Positions 15,034-23,172 of a stretch of DNA of 27,795 nucleotides are shown piece by piece. The stretch comes from Campylobacterota bacterium. GTDB lineage: Bacteria > Campylobacterota > Campylobacteria > Campylobacterales > Sulfurovaceae. The stretch's first letter is position 1. Every line of letters begins with the position of its first letter. The translations under genes and the position numbers were made by a program. The notes beneath the pieces were generated by a model. It did not search any database and was not told the DNA's origin. It worked only from the letters and a program-made list of their open reading frames with translations. The stretch lies in NCBI GenBank assembly GCA_011372825.1, contig DSAK01000141.1, positions 1 through 27,795 of the forward strand, given 5' to 3'.

Positions 15034-15870
15034 TTATCCAAGATAGATGAGACTTATTGCCATCACTGCCATACCAGAGCCAACACCCAAAATGGTCGTA
15101 TGGTCGTCTCCATAGAGTCGAGAAGCCGGTAGTAATTCATCAAGCGATATGTAGACCATCACCCCTCCAATAATTGCAAAAGATAACCCGAGGGTCAAAT
15201 TACCAAGGAGTGGAGCTAGTACCAAAAAACCAACAAGAGCTCCAATTGGCTCTGCCATACCAGAAGCAAATGCATACCAAATAGCTTTTTTCTTATCCCC
15301 TGTAGCACTATATATAGGCAAAGATACAGCAAGCCCCTCTGGGATATTGTGTAGCGCAATTGCAATTGCCATATCAACGCCAAGCTCAATAGAGCTAAGT
15401 GTGGCAACAAATGTAGCAAATCCTTCCGGAAAGTTGTGGAGCGCAATAGCAAGTGCAACAAAAATGCCAATTTTTCTTAAAGGCCTTTGATGTTTATCTA
15501 AAGCTGTCTTATCTAAAGAGCATATATTGTGTTCAATCTCTTGAGTGTGATGAGGATTGATATTGTCAGGCACTAATGAATCGATGAAATATGTGAGGAT
15601 AAATCCTACGAAAAATATCCCAGTCCCAATCAACATGGCGTTTTGTGTGGTATACAAAACATTAAACTCATCAATCGCTTTTGGAAGAATTTCAACAAAG
15701 GATATATAGAGCATAACGCCAGCAGAAAAACCCAGCCCTATAGAAAGAAATTGGAGATTGTCTCTTTTAGAGCTAATTGCTATGAAGCCACCAATGACAG
15801 AGGAGATGCCTGCAAAAAAAGTTAATCCGAATGCGATTAAAAAAGTACTCAAATTTATATCTTCATACAT
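15034..15870 (-). CDS. ZIP family metal transporter (ZupT-like)
   Basis: This 278-aa inner-membrane protein has eight predicted helices and should import zinc or other divalent metals. The two signature metal-site helices are visible as ALHNFPEGFATF and ALHNIPEGLAVSLP, and a His-rich loop (NPHHTQEIEHN) lies between helices 3 and 4, as in ZIP/ZupT proteins. The frame is open to a GTG at 15882, but GGAG at the right distance precedes the ATG at 15868-15870, so that start was chosen. It begins 11 bases after queE and probably shares its transcript. QueD needs zinc, which makes the neighbourhood reasonable, although a ZIP gene at this place is not something I know from C. jejuni. Metal preference cannot be read from sequence. 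Confidence 0.88.
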   Translation of the reverse strand: MYEDINLSTFLIAFGLTFFAGISSVIGGFIAISSKRDNLQFLSIGLGFSAGVMLYISFVEILPKAIDEFNVLYTTQNAMLIGTGIFFVGFILTYFIDSLVPDNINPHHTQEIEHNICSLDKTALDKHQRPLRKIGIFVALAIALHNFPEGFATFVATLSSIELGVDMAIAIALHNIPEGLAVSLPIYSATGDKKKAIWYAFASGMAEPIGALVGFLVLAPLLGNLTLGLSFAIIGGVMVYISLDELLPASRLYGDDHTTILGVGSGMAVMAISLIYLG

Positions 15871-15881
15871 TTCAATCTCCA

Positions 15882-16643
15882 CTAAACACCTTGGGAGGTA
15901 TCAAAAATCCGTATATGCAATCTATCGCTATAGGTGTAGCCATGACGCATACAAAATTGAAAAACTGCTATATCATTTTCTTCTAAGGCATTTTGACTGT
16001 ATCCAACAGGCATGCAGTATATATCAATTGGTTTGTATCTAGAAGTGATATCAAGTATCTCATCATGAGCAGTTGTCTGTATAAGTTTTGCGTCAATTGT
16101 AAATTTGAAAAACACCTCGTTTGCATTTGAGATGATTTTTGCAATAGCGTCGTGATTGACCCTTTTTGAATATGGCTCAAGTGAGTTTGAAAGCTTCAAA
16201 GAGAGAGCAAATGTTGCATCACGATACTTAGGAAATGTTTCAAAGTTGATATCAATAGTGCCATTTGTCTCAAATGTTATCTTGATATTTTGAGATACAA
16301 GCCAACAAATGAGCTCATAAAATTGACTATCTTGGTGGTAGATGAGTGGTTCTCCGCCAGTGATTACGATGTGGGGGTTGAAACCTATGGTAGAAAATTC
16401 ATTTTTTAGTTTATCTATGAGGTTAGTTGCATCATGAATCTTTTGCCACGATGGAGTAAATTCTCTATCGACCGCAAAAAATGTATCACAACCAAACCTC
16501 TCCTTATCCCCTATACTATAGCAGGTTTTAAATCCTGGACAGTTCAAGTTACAACCACCAGTTCTTAGAAAATACGAAGGTCTTCCTGCATATTTCCCCT
16601 CTCCTTGAAGAGAGAAAAATGTCTCAACGATATAAAACATCAT
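15882..16643 (-). CDS. queE: 7-carboxy-7-deazaguanine synthase (radical SAM)
   Basis: This 253-aa radical SAM enzyme contracts 6-carboxy-tetrahydropterin to 7-carboxy-7-deazaguanine, the step after QueD. The start ETFFSLQGEGKYAGRPSYFL and FLRTGGCNLNCPGF are diagnostic of QueE. The cluster cysteines are C31, C35 and C41 (CX3CX5C), a spacing unlike the classic CX3CX2C. Campylobacterota relatives that I recall also have spacings wider than the classic one. The SAM-contact region VITGGEPLIY and a TFETNGTI strand follow. Two adjacent ATGs (16641-16643 and 16638-16640) are preceded directly by a GGGGGGG run. The 5' end overlaps the moaA remnant, so the moaA deletion reaches into the queE leader. 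A QueC gene is not in the window. Confidence 0.9.
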   Translation of the reverse strand: MMFYIVETFFSLQGEGKYAGRPSYFLRTGGCNLNCPGFKTCYSIGDKERFGCDTFFAVDREFTPSWQKIHDATNLIDKLKNEFSTIGFNPHIVITGGEPLIYHQDSQFYELICWLVSQNIKITFETNGTIDINFETFPKYRDATFALSLKLSNSLEPYSKRVNHDAIAKIISNANEVFFKFTIDAKLIQTTAHDEILDITSRYKPIDIYCMPVGYSQNALEENDIAVFQFCMRHGYTYSDRLHIRIFDTSQGV

Positions 16644-16818
16644 CCCCCCCGTTTGATAAAAAGCCCGTTTTGAAAGCTCTTGAAAAGTTAGTAAAATATC
16701 TTACGCTACCCACACAAAAAGGTTTTTTAGGCATGCAGTACTGACATCTAAAATTGCATCGCTCAGCAATAGAAACCCCAAGATAGTTGACTTTTTGTCC
16801 GTACCCATTTATAAGCAT
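16624..16818 (-). pseudogene. moaA: GTP 3',8-cyclase remnant with internal deletion
   Basis: An intact MoaA (about 320 aa, radical SAM) starts molybdenum-cofactor synthesis from GTP. Only its first 35 or so codons remain: MLINGYGQKVNYLGVSIAE, then RCNFRCQYCMPKKPF with the CX3CX2C cluster site, behind a good GGAG ribosome site. After that the sequence leaves the family. The end SRAFKTGF resembles the SRAFY(K/E)TGG tails of Campylobacterota MoaA, so the middle (roughly 270 codons) seems to have been deleted, possibly with a frameshift; that part is inference. The remaining frame runs to 16624, into the start of queE. moaA follows queE at this locus in C. jejuni, as I recall, which supports decay in place. 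Confidence 0.88.
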
Positions 16819-16931
16819 AATGCTCCATTTTAAAAAATCTAACGACCAAAACATAGCATATAAAAGATAAAGAGGAGATAAGAAAATCTAATAATATGAT
16901 GATTAAGAATCAAAAGGTAAAAAAGTAATTA

Positions 16932-16961
16932 CTTCCAAAAAGGTTTAACCCCTTTTGGAAG
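16932..16961 (-). terminator. Terminator of the bc1 operon
   Basis: CTTCCAAAAGG pairs with CCTTTTTGGAAG (11 bp with one bulged base, 7-nt loop) 8 bases after the stop codon of the dihaem cytochrome gene. On the minus strand it is followed by TAATTACTTTTTTACC. This is a good intrinsic terminator candidate. Confidence 0.65.
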
Positions 16962-16969
16962 ATGGAGAT

Positions 16970-17965
16970 TTAGTGCAAATCTCTCCAGTGATGTTTTTTC
17001 CAAAGATAAGCAAGGATTGAGAAGATTACAAAAAATCCAATTACCCATGGTCCTAGAGCCTCTCTGTGTTTTTTACTAGGGTCACCAATCTCTGTTAGGT
17101 ATTCATGAACTTTGTCGTATCCCGCTTGAGATAAACCAACTCTTGGCATTGATGTACCTTCAAGTTGAGATTGTGGATTTTCCACAAAAGTCTCAAGGAA
17201 GTGAGTACTTCTTGCTCTAATAATCATCGATAAATCCGGAGGTAATTTCCCCATGTATGCCTCAACAAGCTCTTGCTCTTGAAGTACTTTTATTTTGTAT
17301 GCTAGTTCATCTTTTTCATCAGTAAATGATGGAGTTTCGCCTAATTGTGTGATTTTTGAATACCGCATTGCATGACATCTAGCACACGCTTCTTCATAAG
17401 CAGCTTTTGGTGTAACATCGCCTGCTTTTTTAGCTAACATATAAGCAACAACATCTGCGATTTGTTGCGGGTCTGAAACCATTGCAGTGACACTCCCCAT
17501 TGGGTGCATCATGGTATTTTCATACTTGTGGTCTACATTTGATGCCATAGCCGGATCTTTGATAACTGCAATGAGGTATCGCTTGTCATAAAGTGCACCA
17601 GCGTGATCAAGATTTGGTGGGATAACTCCACCCATATTGACTCCAGCTCCATTGTGACATGCTAAACATGTTCCAAATACCGCCTGACCATTTGCTACAT
17701 TTCCAGGTATTTTGGCAATTTTGTCAACTTCACTCCAAAAAGCTTTTTTTACTTCAAGTCTTGCTTGTGCTTTTGCTACATTTCTTCCACTTGCTTGAGC
17801 CTCTTCTAGTGCTTCAGTTGCCTCTTGAATATCAGCAGTCCCATCGTATGTAAAATTGTATCCTTCTACATCCTTGTGCATTACTGAGTGTGCATACGGC
17901 TCTACTCCATAATAGGTCAACAGAGCAAAGAAAACAACTACTGCTAAAATTTTTAATTCTCTCAT
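16970..17965 (-). CDS. petC: bc1 complex dihaem cytochrome c subunit
   Basis: This 331-aa subunit of the quinol:cytochrome c reductase is anchored at both ends (helices about 5-20 and 307-322) with a periplasmic core. It holds two class I haem sites: C100-L-A-C103-H104 and C194-A-R-C197-H198. The second half looks like cytochrome c1: CARCHAMRYSKI, LPPDLSMIIRARS and an axial Met273 in SMPRVGLS. The first half is an additional cytochrome c, preceded by an Ala/Glu-rich helical insert (44-75). This two-haem arrangement is typical of Campylobacterota bc1 complexes. Two ATGs lie close together; AAGGAGG fits the second (17963-17965, spacing 7) and not the first (spacing 1). Third gene of petA-petB-petC. 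Confidence 0.92.
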   Translation of the reverse strand: MRELKILAVVVFFALLTYYGVEPYAHSVMHKDVEGYNFTYDGTADIQEATEALEEAQASGRNVAKAQARLEVKKAFWSEVDKIAKIPGNVANGQAVFGTCLACHNGAGVNMGGVIPPNLDHAGALYDKRYLIAVIKDPAMASNVDHKYENTMMHPMGSVTAMVSDPQQIADVVAYMLAKKAGDVTPKAAYEEACARCHAMRYSKITQLGETPSFTDEKDELAYKIKVLQEQELVEAYMGKLPPDLSMIIRARSTHFLETFVENPQSQLEGTSMPRVGLSQAGYDKVHEYLTEIGDPSKKHREALGPWVIGFFVIFSILAYLWKKHHWRDLH

Positions 17966-17977
17966 TACCATGCCTCC

Positions 17978-19198
17978 TTATAGCTTTTTCTCAAGTTTTG
18001 TAATTAGAATCAAGGCAGGTCCGAGCAGCAAGAAAATAATTGCCGAGATTGTACCTAAGGTATTGTATATCCCCTCTGGTGGTAATTTGCCCAAAACTGT
18101 TAATGCTATCATGTCAAGAACCAAAATCCAGAACCACCAGAAGAAAAGACCTCTTTTGTGTGCTGGAGCAACATTTGGGCTTCTGTCTATCCATGGAAGC
18201 AAAAAGAATGCAATTTGTGCGATACCAAAAGCAATTAAACCTGGATCCTTAGGGAATGGTCTCAATATCTCATAGCTCCACAAGAAGTACCATTCAGGAT
18301 AGATATGTGGTGGAGTTTTTAGTCCATCAGCTGGATCAAAATTGACAGGATCCATAGCAAAATCAAAGTGGTAAAATACGAGATAGAAAAAGAGTATAAA
18401 ATATATACCAAGTACAAAGACATCCTTGCTTAAAAATACTGGATTAAATGGGATTACTTTTGACTCTTTTTTATTCCCTTCCTTGTAAAGTCTTGCAGCT
18501 TCATCAAAATCAATATCTTCACCATCTTGATTGTTTACATGTGGGATTCTCAAAGTAGCAAAGTGAAACACGATAAGTCCCATAATCACAAGCGGAATCA
18601 ACAATACATGAAGCGTAAAAAATCTAAGCAAGAAGGCATCACCAGGAACATAATCACCTCTTATCCATTCTACAAGTCCTGTAAGCTCAAGTGAACCAGC
18701 TTCAAAAAGATTAGTGATAACCATACCAGCCCAATAACTCATTTGTCCCCATGGGAGCATATACCCACTAAATGCTTCAGCAGAAAAAGCTATAAACAAA
18801 AGCATACCAGAGAGCCATATCATCTCTCTACCTCTTTTGTAAGAGCTATAGTATATCCCTGTTAACATATGGATATAAATAATCAAGAAAACTAAAGATG
18901 CAGCGACACCATGAATATGTCTCCATAGCCAACCGTAGCCAACTTCTGTCATGATAGTATAGTTTACACTATCAAAAGCCATATTTATATCTGGCTTGTA
19001 ATACATCAAAAGAAATATTCCACTAACAACGAGCAAGCCAAAAGTAGCTGCTAGTACCATACCCATTGCCCATAAAAAATTGATATTTTTTGGGATCCAA
19101 TACTCTGTAGAGAGTACTTTTTTTACTGTATTAATAGCTAAACGATCATCGAGCCATCGGTTTGAAAAAGGTTTTGCGTTTTCGTCAAAATGTGCCAT
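17978..19198 (-). CDS. petB: bc1 complex cytochrome b
   Basis: This 406-aa polytopic membrane protein oxidises menaquinol or ubiquinol in the bc1 complex. The haem-ligand histidines are H96 and H110 in helix B (WRHIHG ... IYIHM) and H197 and H212 in helix D (TLHVLL ... VFHFATLRIPH). The 15-residue gap between the latter pair is as in cytochrome b6, against 14 in mitochondrial cytochrome b. The quinol-oxidation motif PEWY is in HIYPEWYFLWSYEILRPFP. Both the b6-like half and the subunit-IV-like half are in one chain. A strong AAGGAGGAGATAACAA site precedes the ATG and overlaps the petA stop. Membrane, second gene of the operon. Confidence 0.96.
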   Translation of the reverse strand: MAHFDENAKPFSNRWLDDRLAINTVKKVLSTEYWIPKNINFLWAMGMVLAATFGLLVVSGIFLLMYYKPDINMAFDSVNYTIMTEVGYGWLWRHIHGVAASLVFLIIYIHMLTGIYYSSYKRGREMIWLSGMLLFIAFSAEAFSGYMLPWGQMSYWAGMVITNLFEAGSLELTGLVEWIRGDYVPGDAFLLRFFTLHVLLIPLVIMGLIVFHFATLRIPHVNNQDGEDIDFDEAARLYKEGNKKESKVIPFNPVFLSKDVFVLGIYFILFFYLVFYHFDFAMDPVNFDPADGLKTPPHIYPEWYFLWSYEILRPFPKDPGLIAFGIAQIAFFLLPWIDRSPNVAPAHKRGLFFWWFWILVLDMIALTVLGKLPPEGIYNTLGTISAIIFLLLGPALILITKLEKKL

Positions 19199-19212
19199 TT
19201 GTTATCTCCTCC

Positions 19213-19713
19213 TTATGCTGTAAGACCAGCTTCTTTCATTTTTAGATATTCTGGTCCCTCTTCGCCAAGTACAATTTTGTTGCCGTCAATTTTAAAAGGG
19301 GGAATAACCAAAGGACTAGGAGGTGGGCCAAATGTTTCGCGACCACTTGTATCAAATTCGCCACCATGACAGGCACATCGGAAAAGCTTTTCAGCTGGCA
19401 AATAAGCAGGGATACATCCTAGATGAGTACAGAGACCAATTGATACATGGTATCTAGCCCTACCTACGACTACATCTCTATCATCAGCTTGCATGTCTGA
19501 TGTTTTTTTGAGGATAAATATTGGCTTTCCTCTCCATTTTTGGACATTGAGTACATTCTCTTTTGCCACACTTAAATCTACAGTGGTAAATCCAGCTGCT
19601 GCAACACTAGGTAGCGGATCCCAGCTCCGCTTCATTGCATACAATGCTGCGATACCACCAAGTGCGGTAAATCCGCCCAAAGCCATACCCATGAAGTCTC
19701 TTCTACTACTCAT
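19213..19713 (-). CDS. petA: Rieske iron-sulfur subunit of the bc1 complex
   Basis: This 166-aa protein carries the [2Fe-2S] cluster that takes electrons from quinol and passes them to the c-type haems. The twin-arginine start MSSRRDFMGMALGG is a Tat signal that stays as a membrane anchor. The cluster motifs are C95-T-H97-L-G-C100 and C113-A-C115-H116-G-G; C100 and C115 should form the disulfide. The second motif has GG where high-potential Rieske proteins have GS, which fits a lower-potential, menaquinone-linked complex; that link is inference. The C-terminal part has the usual PPPSPLVIPPF segment. AAAGGAATACA precedes the ATG and a TATAAT box lies 30 bases upstream. First gene of the operon. 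Confidence 0.96.
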   Translation of the reverse strand: MSSRRDFMGMALGGFTALGGIAALYAMKRSWDPLPSVAAAGFTTVDLSVAKENVLNVQKWRGKPIFILKKTSDMQADDRDVVVGRARYHVSIGLCTHLGCIPAYLPAEKLFRCACHGGEFDTSGRETFGPPPSPLVIPPFKIDGNKIVLGEEGPEYLKMKEAGLTA

Positions 19714-19742
19714 TGTATTCCTTTAAAAAAATTTAATTTTAA

Positions 19743-19748
19743 ATTATA
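19743..19748 (-). promoter_or_regulatory. Probable -10 box for the bc1 operon
   Basis: The minus strand reads TTTTTGCTTATAATTTAAA with TATAAT 30 bases before the petA ATG, in the only spacer (55 bases) between the unassigned gene and petA. Confidence 0.55.
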
Positions 19749-19768
19749 AGCAAAAAGGTTTTAAACTT

Positions 19769-20620
19769 TTATAAAATTTGCTCTTGAAAAAGTGAAAAAA
19801 TATCACAGCTTATACTATTTGTGACTTGATTGTCAAATTTGATGGTTTTAGATATTAAATTATCCATTGAATTAATATCGGATAAATTTATCAAGTCGAT
19901 CTCAAATTTTTTTAGCATTGTCAAGATGCACTTTTGAAGTGGTGCTTTTGGTGCATATCCAACAATCGCACCTGTTGTTTTTGCCTCTAAGGCACATTGC
20001 AAAGAGGTGGTGACAACATGGCTCGAAGAGGGGATAATATCTTGATACTCTTCAGATTCGTATACATACTCAAAACTCTTTTTTAGCTCTTGTTCGTAGT
20101 CTATAAAAAAGTAATGCCCAAGAAGGAGTTGAGCCCCAATCTTTTGGAGTGGTTCTAGATACTTGGATATCTCTTTTTGGGGGTCACTGTCACCTCCAAA
20201 AAATAAAACCCTATCTATCTTAGGAGTCTTAGTCCCATAAGCGCTATCAACGAATAGTCCATTTTGAGACCATGGATTTATGACTACTTCATTATATAGG
20301 GGCTTTGTGTCGCAGTCTGGAGCGATGATAAAAACTTTGTAGTCTTTGCAAAATCTCTCAAAACCCAGAGGTAACTCTTCGTTTGAGTCTATGATGACAC
20401 TATCATTTAGCTTCAGTACCAAATCCAAATCGTGGATTGTTTCTATATTGAGAGCATCTCTAAGTCCTAGTTGCTCTTTGGCTACAAGTGCTGCTCGAAA
20501 ATCATTGACCAAAAGTTTACACTCAATTCCTTGACTAGCAAAAGCATTTATGCAGGCAACTCCCCGTCTTAATCTATCAAGGTTTGCTTTGTGGCTAGTG
20601 TGTGCATAATAGTAGAACAT
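19769..20620 (-). CDS. Unassigned protein, possibly glycosyltransferase GT-B/PseG-like
   Basis: This 283-aa cytoplasmic protein has no certain family. It begins MFYYYAHTSHKANLDRLRRG and has alternating strands and helices, including IIDSNEELPLGF and IIAPDCDT (about 75-105), RVLFFGGDSDPQ (138-149) and SSHVVTTSLQCALEAKTTGAIVGYAP (200-225 approx.). The last stretch resembles the C-terminal donor-site helix of GT-B glycosyltransferases and PseG-type sugar nucleotide hydrolases. The start is an ATG at 20618-20620 that overlaps the mnmG TGA (TGATG), with AGAGGA upstream, so it is translationally coupled to mnmG. A GTG three bases earlier is less likely. No membrane helix or signal peptide. The suggested fold is a guess from pattern. 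Confidence 0.65.
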   Translation of the reverse strand: MFYYYAHTSHKANLDRLRRGVACINAFASQGIECKLLVNDFRAALVAKEQLGLRDALNIETIHDLDLVLKLNDSVIIDSNEELPLGFERFCKDYKVFIIAPDCDTKPLYNEVVINPWSQNGLFVDSAYGTKTPKIDRVLFFGGDSDPQKEISKYLEPLQKIGAQLLLGHYFFIDYEQELKKSFEYVYESEEYQDIIPSSSHVVTTSLQCALEAKTTGAIVGYAPKAPLQKCILTMLKKFEIDLINLSDINSMDNLISKTIKFDNQVTNSISCDIFSLFQEQIL

Positions 20621-22503
20621 CACTTTTCCTCTCTTGAACGATTTTTTTGTTCCATTTTGATATAGATATGTATTATCTCTAGAGCCGCTGGAGTGATACC
20701 TGATATTTGTGAGGCAGCTTGAAGGGTATTGGGGGTGAAACTTTGTAGTTTTTCAACAATCTCATTGCTAAGACCTGAGACTTTTTTGTAGTCAAAATCG
20801 CTTGGGATTTTTATAGAGAGCATCTCTTTCATCTTGCTAATTTGATTTTGTTGTTTGTCTATATATCTGCTATATTTTGCATCTATGAGAATCTGCTCTA
20901 TGACTTCATCGCTATATTTTTCAAATTCGGGCAAAAGTGCAAGAAGCTTCCCTTTGTCAAAGTCACCTCTACCTATCACATCTATCCAGTATGTTCTATC
21001 ATTGATTTTGATTTGTCCGATAGATTCTAAAGTTTGCAGAAACTCTTTTGTTGGTGTGACACTTTGTGTTCGTAGATACTCTATAGCTTCACTTATGGCC
21101 TCTTTTTTTGCCTTTACTTTAGTATAATGTTCTTTGGATAGCAATCCAAATTGATACCCATAATGGGACAATCTAATATCTGCATTATCTTCTCTAAGTA
21201 AAAGCCTATATTCAGCGCGACTTGTAAACATTCTATAAGGCTCTTTTGTCCCTTTGGTAACTAGGTCATCTATAAGCACTCCGATATAAGCTTCATCACG
21301 CCTTAGGATAAAAGGCTCTTTATTTTGCAAGCTTAAAGCAGCGTTTATTCCCGCCATGATTCCTTGAGCTGCTGCCTCTTCATATCCTGTGGTTCCATTG
21401 ATTTGTCCTGCACAATAAAGTCCTGAGATTTTTTTTGACTCAAGTGTATGCTTGAGTTCTGTTGGTTGGATGAAGTCATACTCTATGGCATATCCATACC
21501 GAACTATCTTGGCATTTTCCATCCCATTGATGGAGTGAATCATTTTGAGTTGTACATCTGTTGGGAGAGATGTGCTCATCCCGTTGATATAAAATTCATT
21601 AGCTTCTATGGTTTGCGGTTCAACAAATATCTGGTGTCTTTCTCGATGACGAAATCTAAAAACCTTATCTTCAATACTAGGGCAATATCTAGGACCAACT
21701 CCCTCTATCTGGCCAGAAAAAAGTGGTGCTCTATCAAAGTTTGTCTCTATGATATGGTGGGTATTTTCATTGGTATAAGTAACATAACAAGGGAGTTGAG
21801 TTGGTTTAAAAGAGTCTCTTGGTGTTCGAAAAGAAAAAGGGATTGGTGGAGTGTCACCATCTTGAGCCTCCATGACATTTAGGCTTATGCTTTTGGCATC
21901 TATCCTAGCGCAAGTTCCTGTTTTGAGTCTGCCTATATTAAAACCTAAAGAGCGCAAATTTTGTGCAAGTCCAATTGAGGAGAATTCCCCTTGTCTTCCT
22001 GCTTGTTGTTTTACATCACCGATATGGATAAGACCACCTAAAAATGTCCCTGTAGTGAGGATAACCTTTTTTGCATAATAGGTGTTGCGAAGTTGTGTCT
22101 TTACCCCATCGATAGTGCCATTTTTTATGAGTAGTTCTTCAACAATCTCTTGCTTCACCTCTAGGTTTGGGGTACTGAGTATTACATTTTTCATGTATAT
22201 TCTATATCTGTCCATGTCTATCTGGGCTCTACTGCCTCTGACTGCTGGACCTTTTGAGGCGTTGAGTGTTCTAAATTGGAGACCTGTGGCATCAGTGGCA
22301 AGACCCATTTCTCCACCTAGAGCATCTATCTCTTTGACTAAATGCCCTTTAGCAAGCCCCCCAATAGCAGGATTGCAACTAGAAGCACCTATTTGTTCTG
22401 CTAAAATAGTCACAAGAAGTGTTTTTGCGCCCATTTTAGCGCATGCAAGGGAGCTTTCAATTCCTGCATGACCTCCACCAACTACTATCACATCATAGTT
22501 CAT
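20620..22503 (-). CDS. mnmG: tRNA uridine-5-carboxymethylaminomethyl modification enzyme MnmG
   Basis: This 627-aa flavoprotein works with MnmE to place carboxymethylaminomethyl (or aminomethyl) on the wobble uridine of several tRNAs. FAD binding is shown by VIVVGGGHAGIESSLACAKMG (GGGHAG at 9-14). The conserved NPAIGGLAKGHLVKEIDALGG and GPAVRGSRAQIDMDRYR segments follow, with AGQINGTTGYEEAAAQG in the middle. The C-terminal helical domain ends in GITPAALEIIHIYIK. Length is normal (620-630). AGGAAAAA precedes the ATG, and a -10 box shared within a palindrome with ribE is 30 bases upstream. An MnmC-like protein that could act later on the same base is also encoded in this window; MnmE is not. 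Confidence 0.97.
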   Translation of the reverse strand: MNYDVIVVGGGHAGIESSLACAKMGAKTLLVTILAEQIGASSCNPAIGGLAKGHLVKEIDALGGEMGLATDATGLQFRTLNASKGPAVRGSRAQIDMDRYRIYMKNVILSTPNLEVKQEIVEELLIKNGTIDGVKTQLRNTYYAKKVILTTGTFLGGLIHIGDVKQQAGRQGEFSSIGLAQNLRSLGFNIGRLKTGTCARIDAKSISLNVMEAQDGDTPPIPFSFRTPRDSFKPTQLPCYVTYTNENTHHIIETNFDRAPLFSGQIEGVGPRYCPSIEDKVFRFRHRERHQIFVEPQTIEANEFYINGMSTSLPTDVQLKMIHSINGMENAKIVRYGYAIEYDFIQPTELKHTLESKKISGLYCAGQINGTTGYEEAAAQGIMAGINAALSLQNKEPFILRRDEAYIGVLIDDLVTKGTKEPYRMFTSRAEYRLLLREDNADIRLSHYGYQFGLLSKEHYTKVKAKKEAISEAIEYLRTQSVTPTKEFLQTLESIGQIKINDRTYWIDVIGRGDFDKGKLLALLPEFEKYSDEVIEQILIDAKYSRYIDKQQNQISKMKEMLSIKIPSDFDYKKVSGLSNEIVEKLQSFTPNTLQAASQISGITPAALEIIHIYIKMEQKNRSREEK

Positions 22504-22520
22504 TTTTTCCTACTTTTTGC

Positions 22521-22538
22521 TATAATTGCGCAATTATA
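22521..22538. promoter_or_regulatory. Divergent promoter palindrome between mnmG and ribE
   Basis: TATAATTGCGCAATTATA is a perfect 18-bp palindrome in the 51-base divergent spacer. Read on either strand it begins with TATAAT, placed 30 bases before the mnmG ATG on the minus strand and 34 before the ribE ATG on the plus strand. The two -10 boxes are only 6 bases apart, so the promoters should compete, and the palindrome may also bind a dimeric regulator. Confidence 0.65.
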
Positions 22539-22554
22539 CCGCAAAGAGATTAAT

Positions 22555-23172
22555 ATGTTTACAGGACTCATAAGAGAGATAGCCAATGTCAAAAGCTACA
22601 CTAATAACACCCTTTCATTGATAGCAAAACATAAGGTAAATTTGGGTGATTCGATTGCTGTTAATGGTGTTTGTTTGACAGTAACAAAAACCTACAATGA
22701 TGGCTTTGCTGTTGAGCTTGCTCATGAGACTAGAAGTATCATTGACATACAAAGATTTCAGTCAAAAGTCCATATTGAGCCTGCAATGAAAATGGGTGAG
22801 AGATTTGAAGGGCATATAGTCCAAGGACATATCGATTGTTTGGGTATAGTCAAAAGTATCACTAAAAAAGAGAATGGCGCAGATTATATCATCCATGTCC
22901 CACAAAGATATATTGCTTATATCGTCCCTAAAGGCTCAATTGCTATAGATGGCGTGAGTCTTACGGTAAATAGTGTATTTGATGATAGTTTTAGGCTTAC
23001 TATCATACCCCATACTACAAATCAAACACTTATAGGTGGATACAAGATTGGCACCAAAGTGCATATAGAGACAGATTTTTTTGCAAGATACATCGCTCAT
23101 ATTTTAAATCATAAGTCAAAAGATAAATCTTTGTCATGGGCAGACATAGAGCAGATGCATGCACTCTACTAA
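22555..23172 (+). CDS. ribE: Riboflavin synthase, alpha subunit
   Basis: This 205-aa enzyme dismutates two 6,7-dimethyl-8-ribityllumazine molecules to riboflavin. Two homologous lumazine-binding barrels are visible. The first begins MFTGLIREIANVKSY and holds VNLGDSIAVNGVCLTV, then FAVELAHETRS. The second holds FEGHIVQGHIDCLG, then VPKGSIAIDGVSLTVNSV, with RLTIIPHTTNQT. Both VNGVCLTV and IDGVSLTV are the repeated catalytic-strand motif. The frame is open further upstream, but the ATG at 22555 gives the fixed family start MFTGLI and lies behind GCAAAGAGAT. No FMN riboswitch was seen. The 3' end overlaps the cupin gene by 14 bases. The symbol ribC is also used for this enzyme. Confidence 0.95.
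   Translation: MFTGLIREIANVKSYTNNTLSLIAKHKVNLGDSIAVNGVCLTVTKTYNDGFAVELAHETRSIIDIQRFQSKVHIEPAMKMGERFEGHIVQGHIDCLGIVKSITKKENGADYIIHVPQRYIAYIVPKGSIAIDGVSLTVNSVFDDSFRLTIIPHTTNQTLIGGYKIGTKVHIETDFFARYIAHILNHKSKDKSLSWADIEQMHALY

Noticed and set aside
22504..22554. FMN riboswitch before ribE
   Set aside because: The spacer is only 51 bases and none of the conserved FMN-element sequences are visible.
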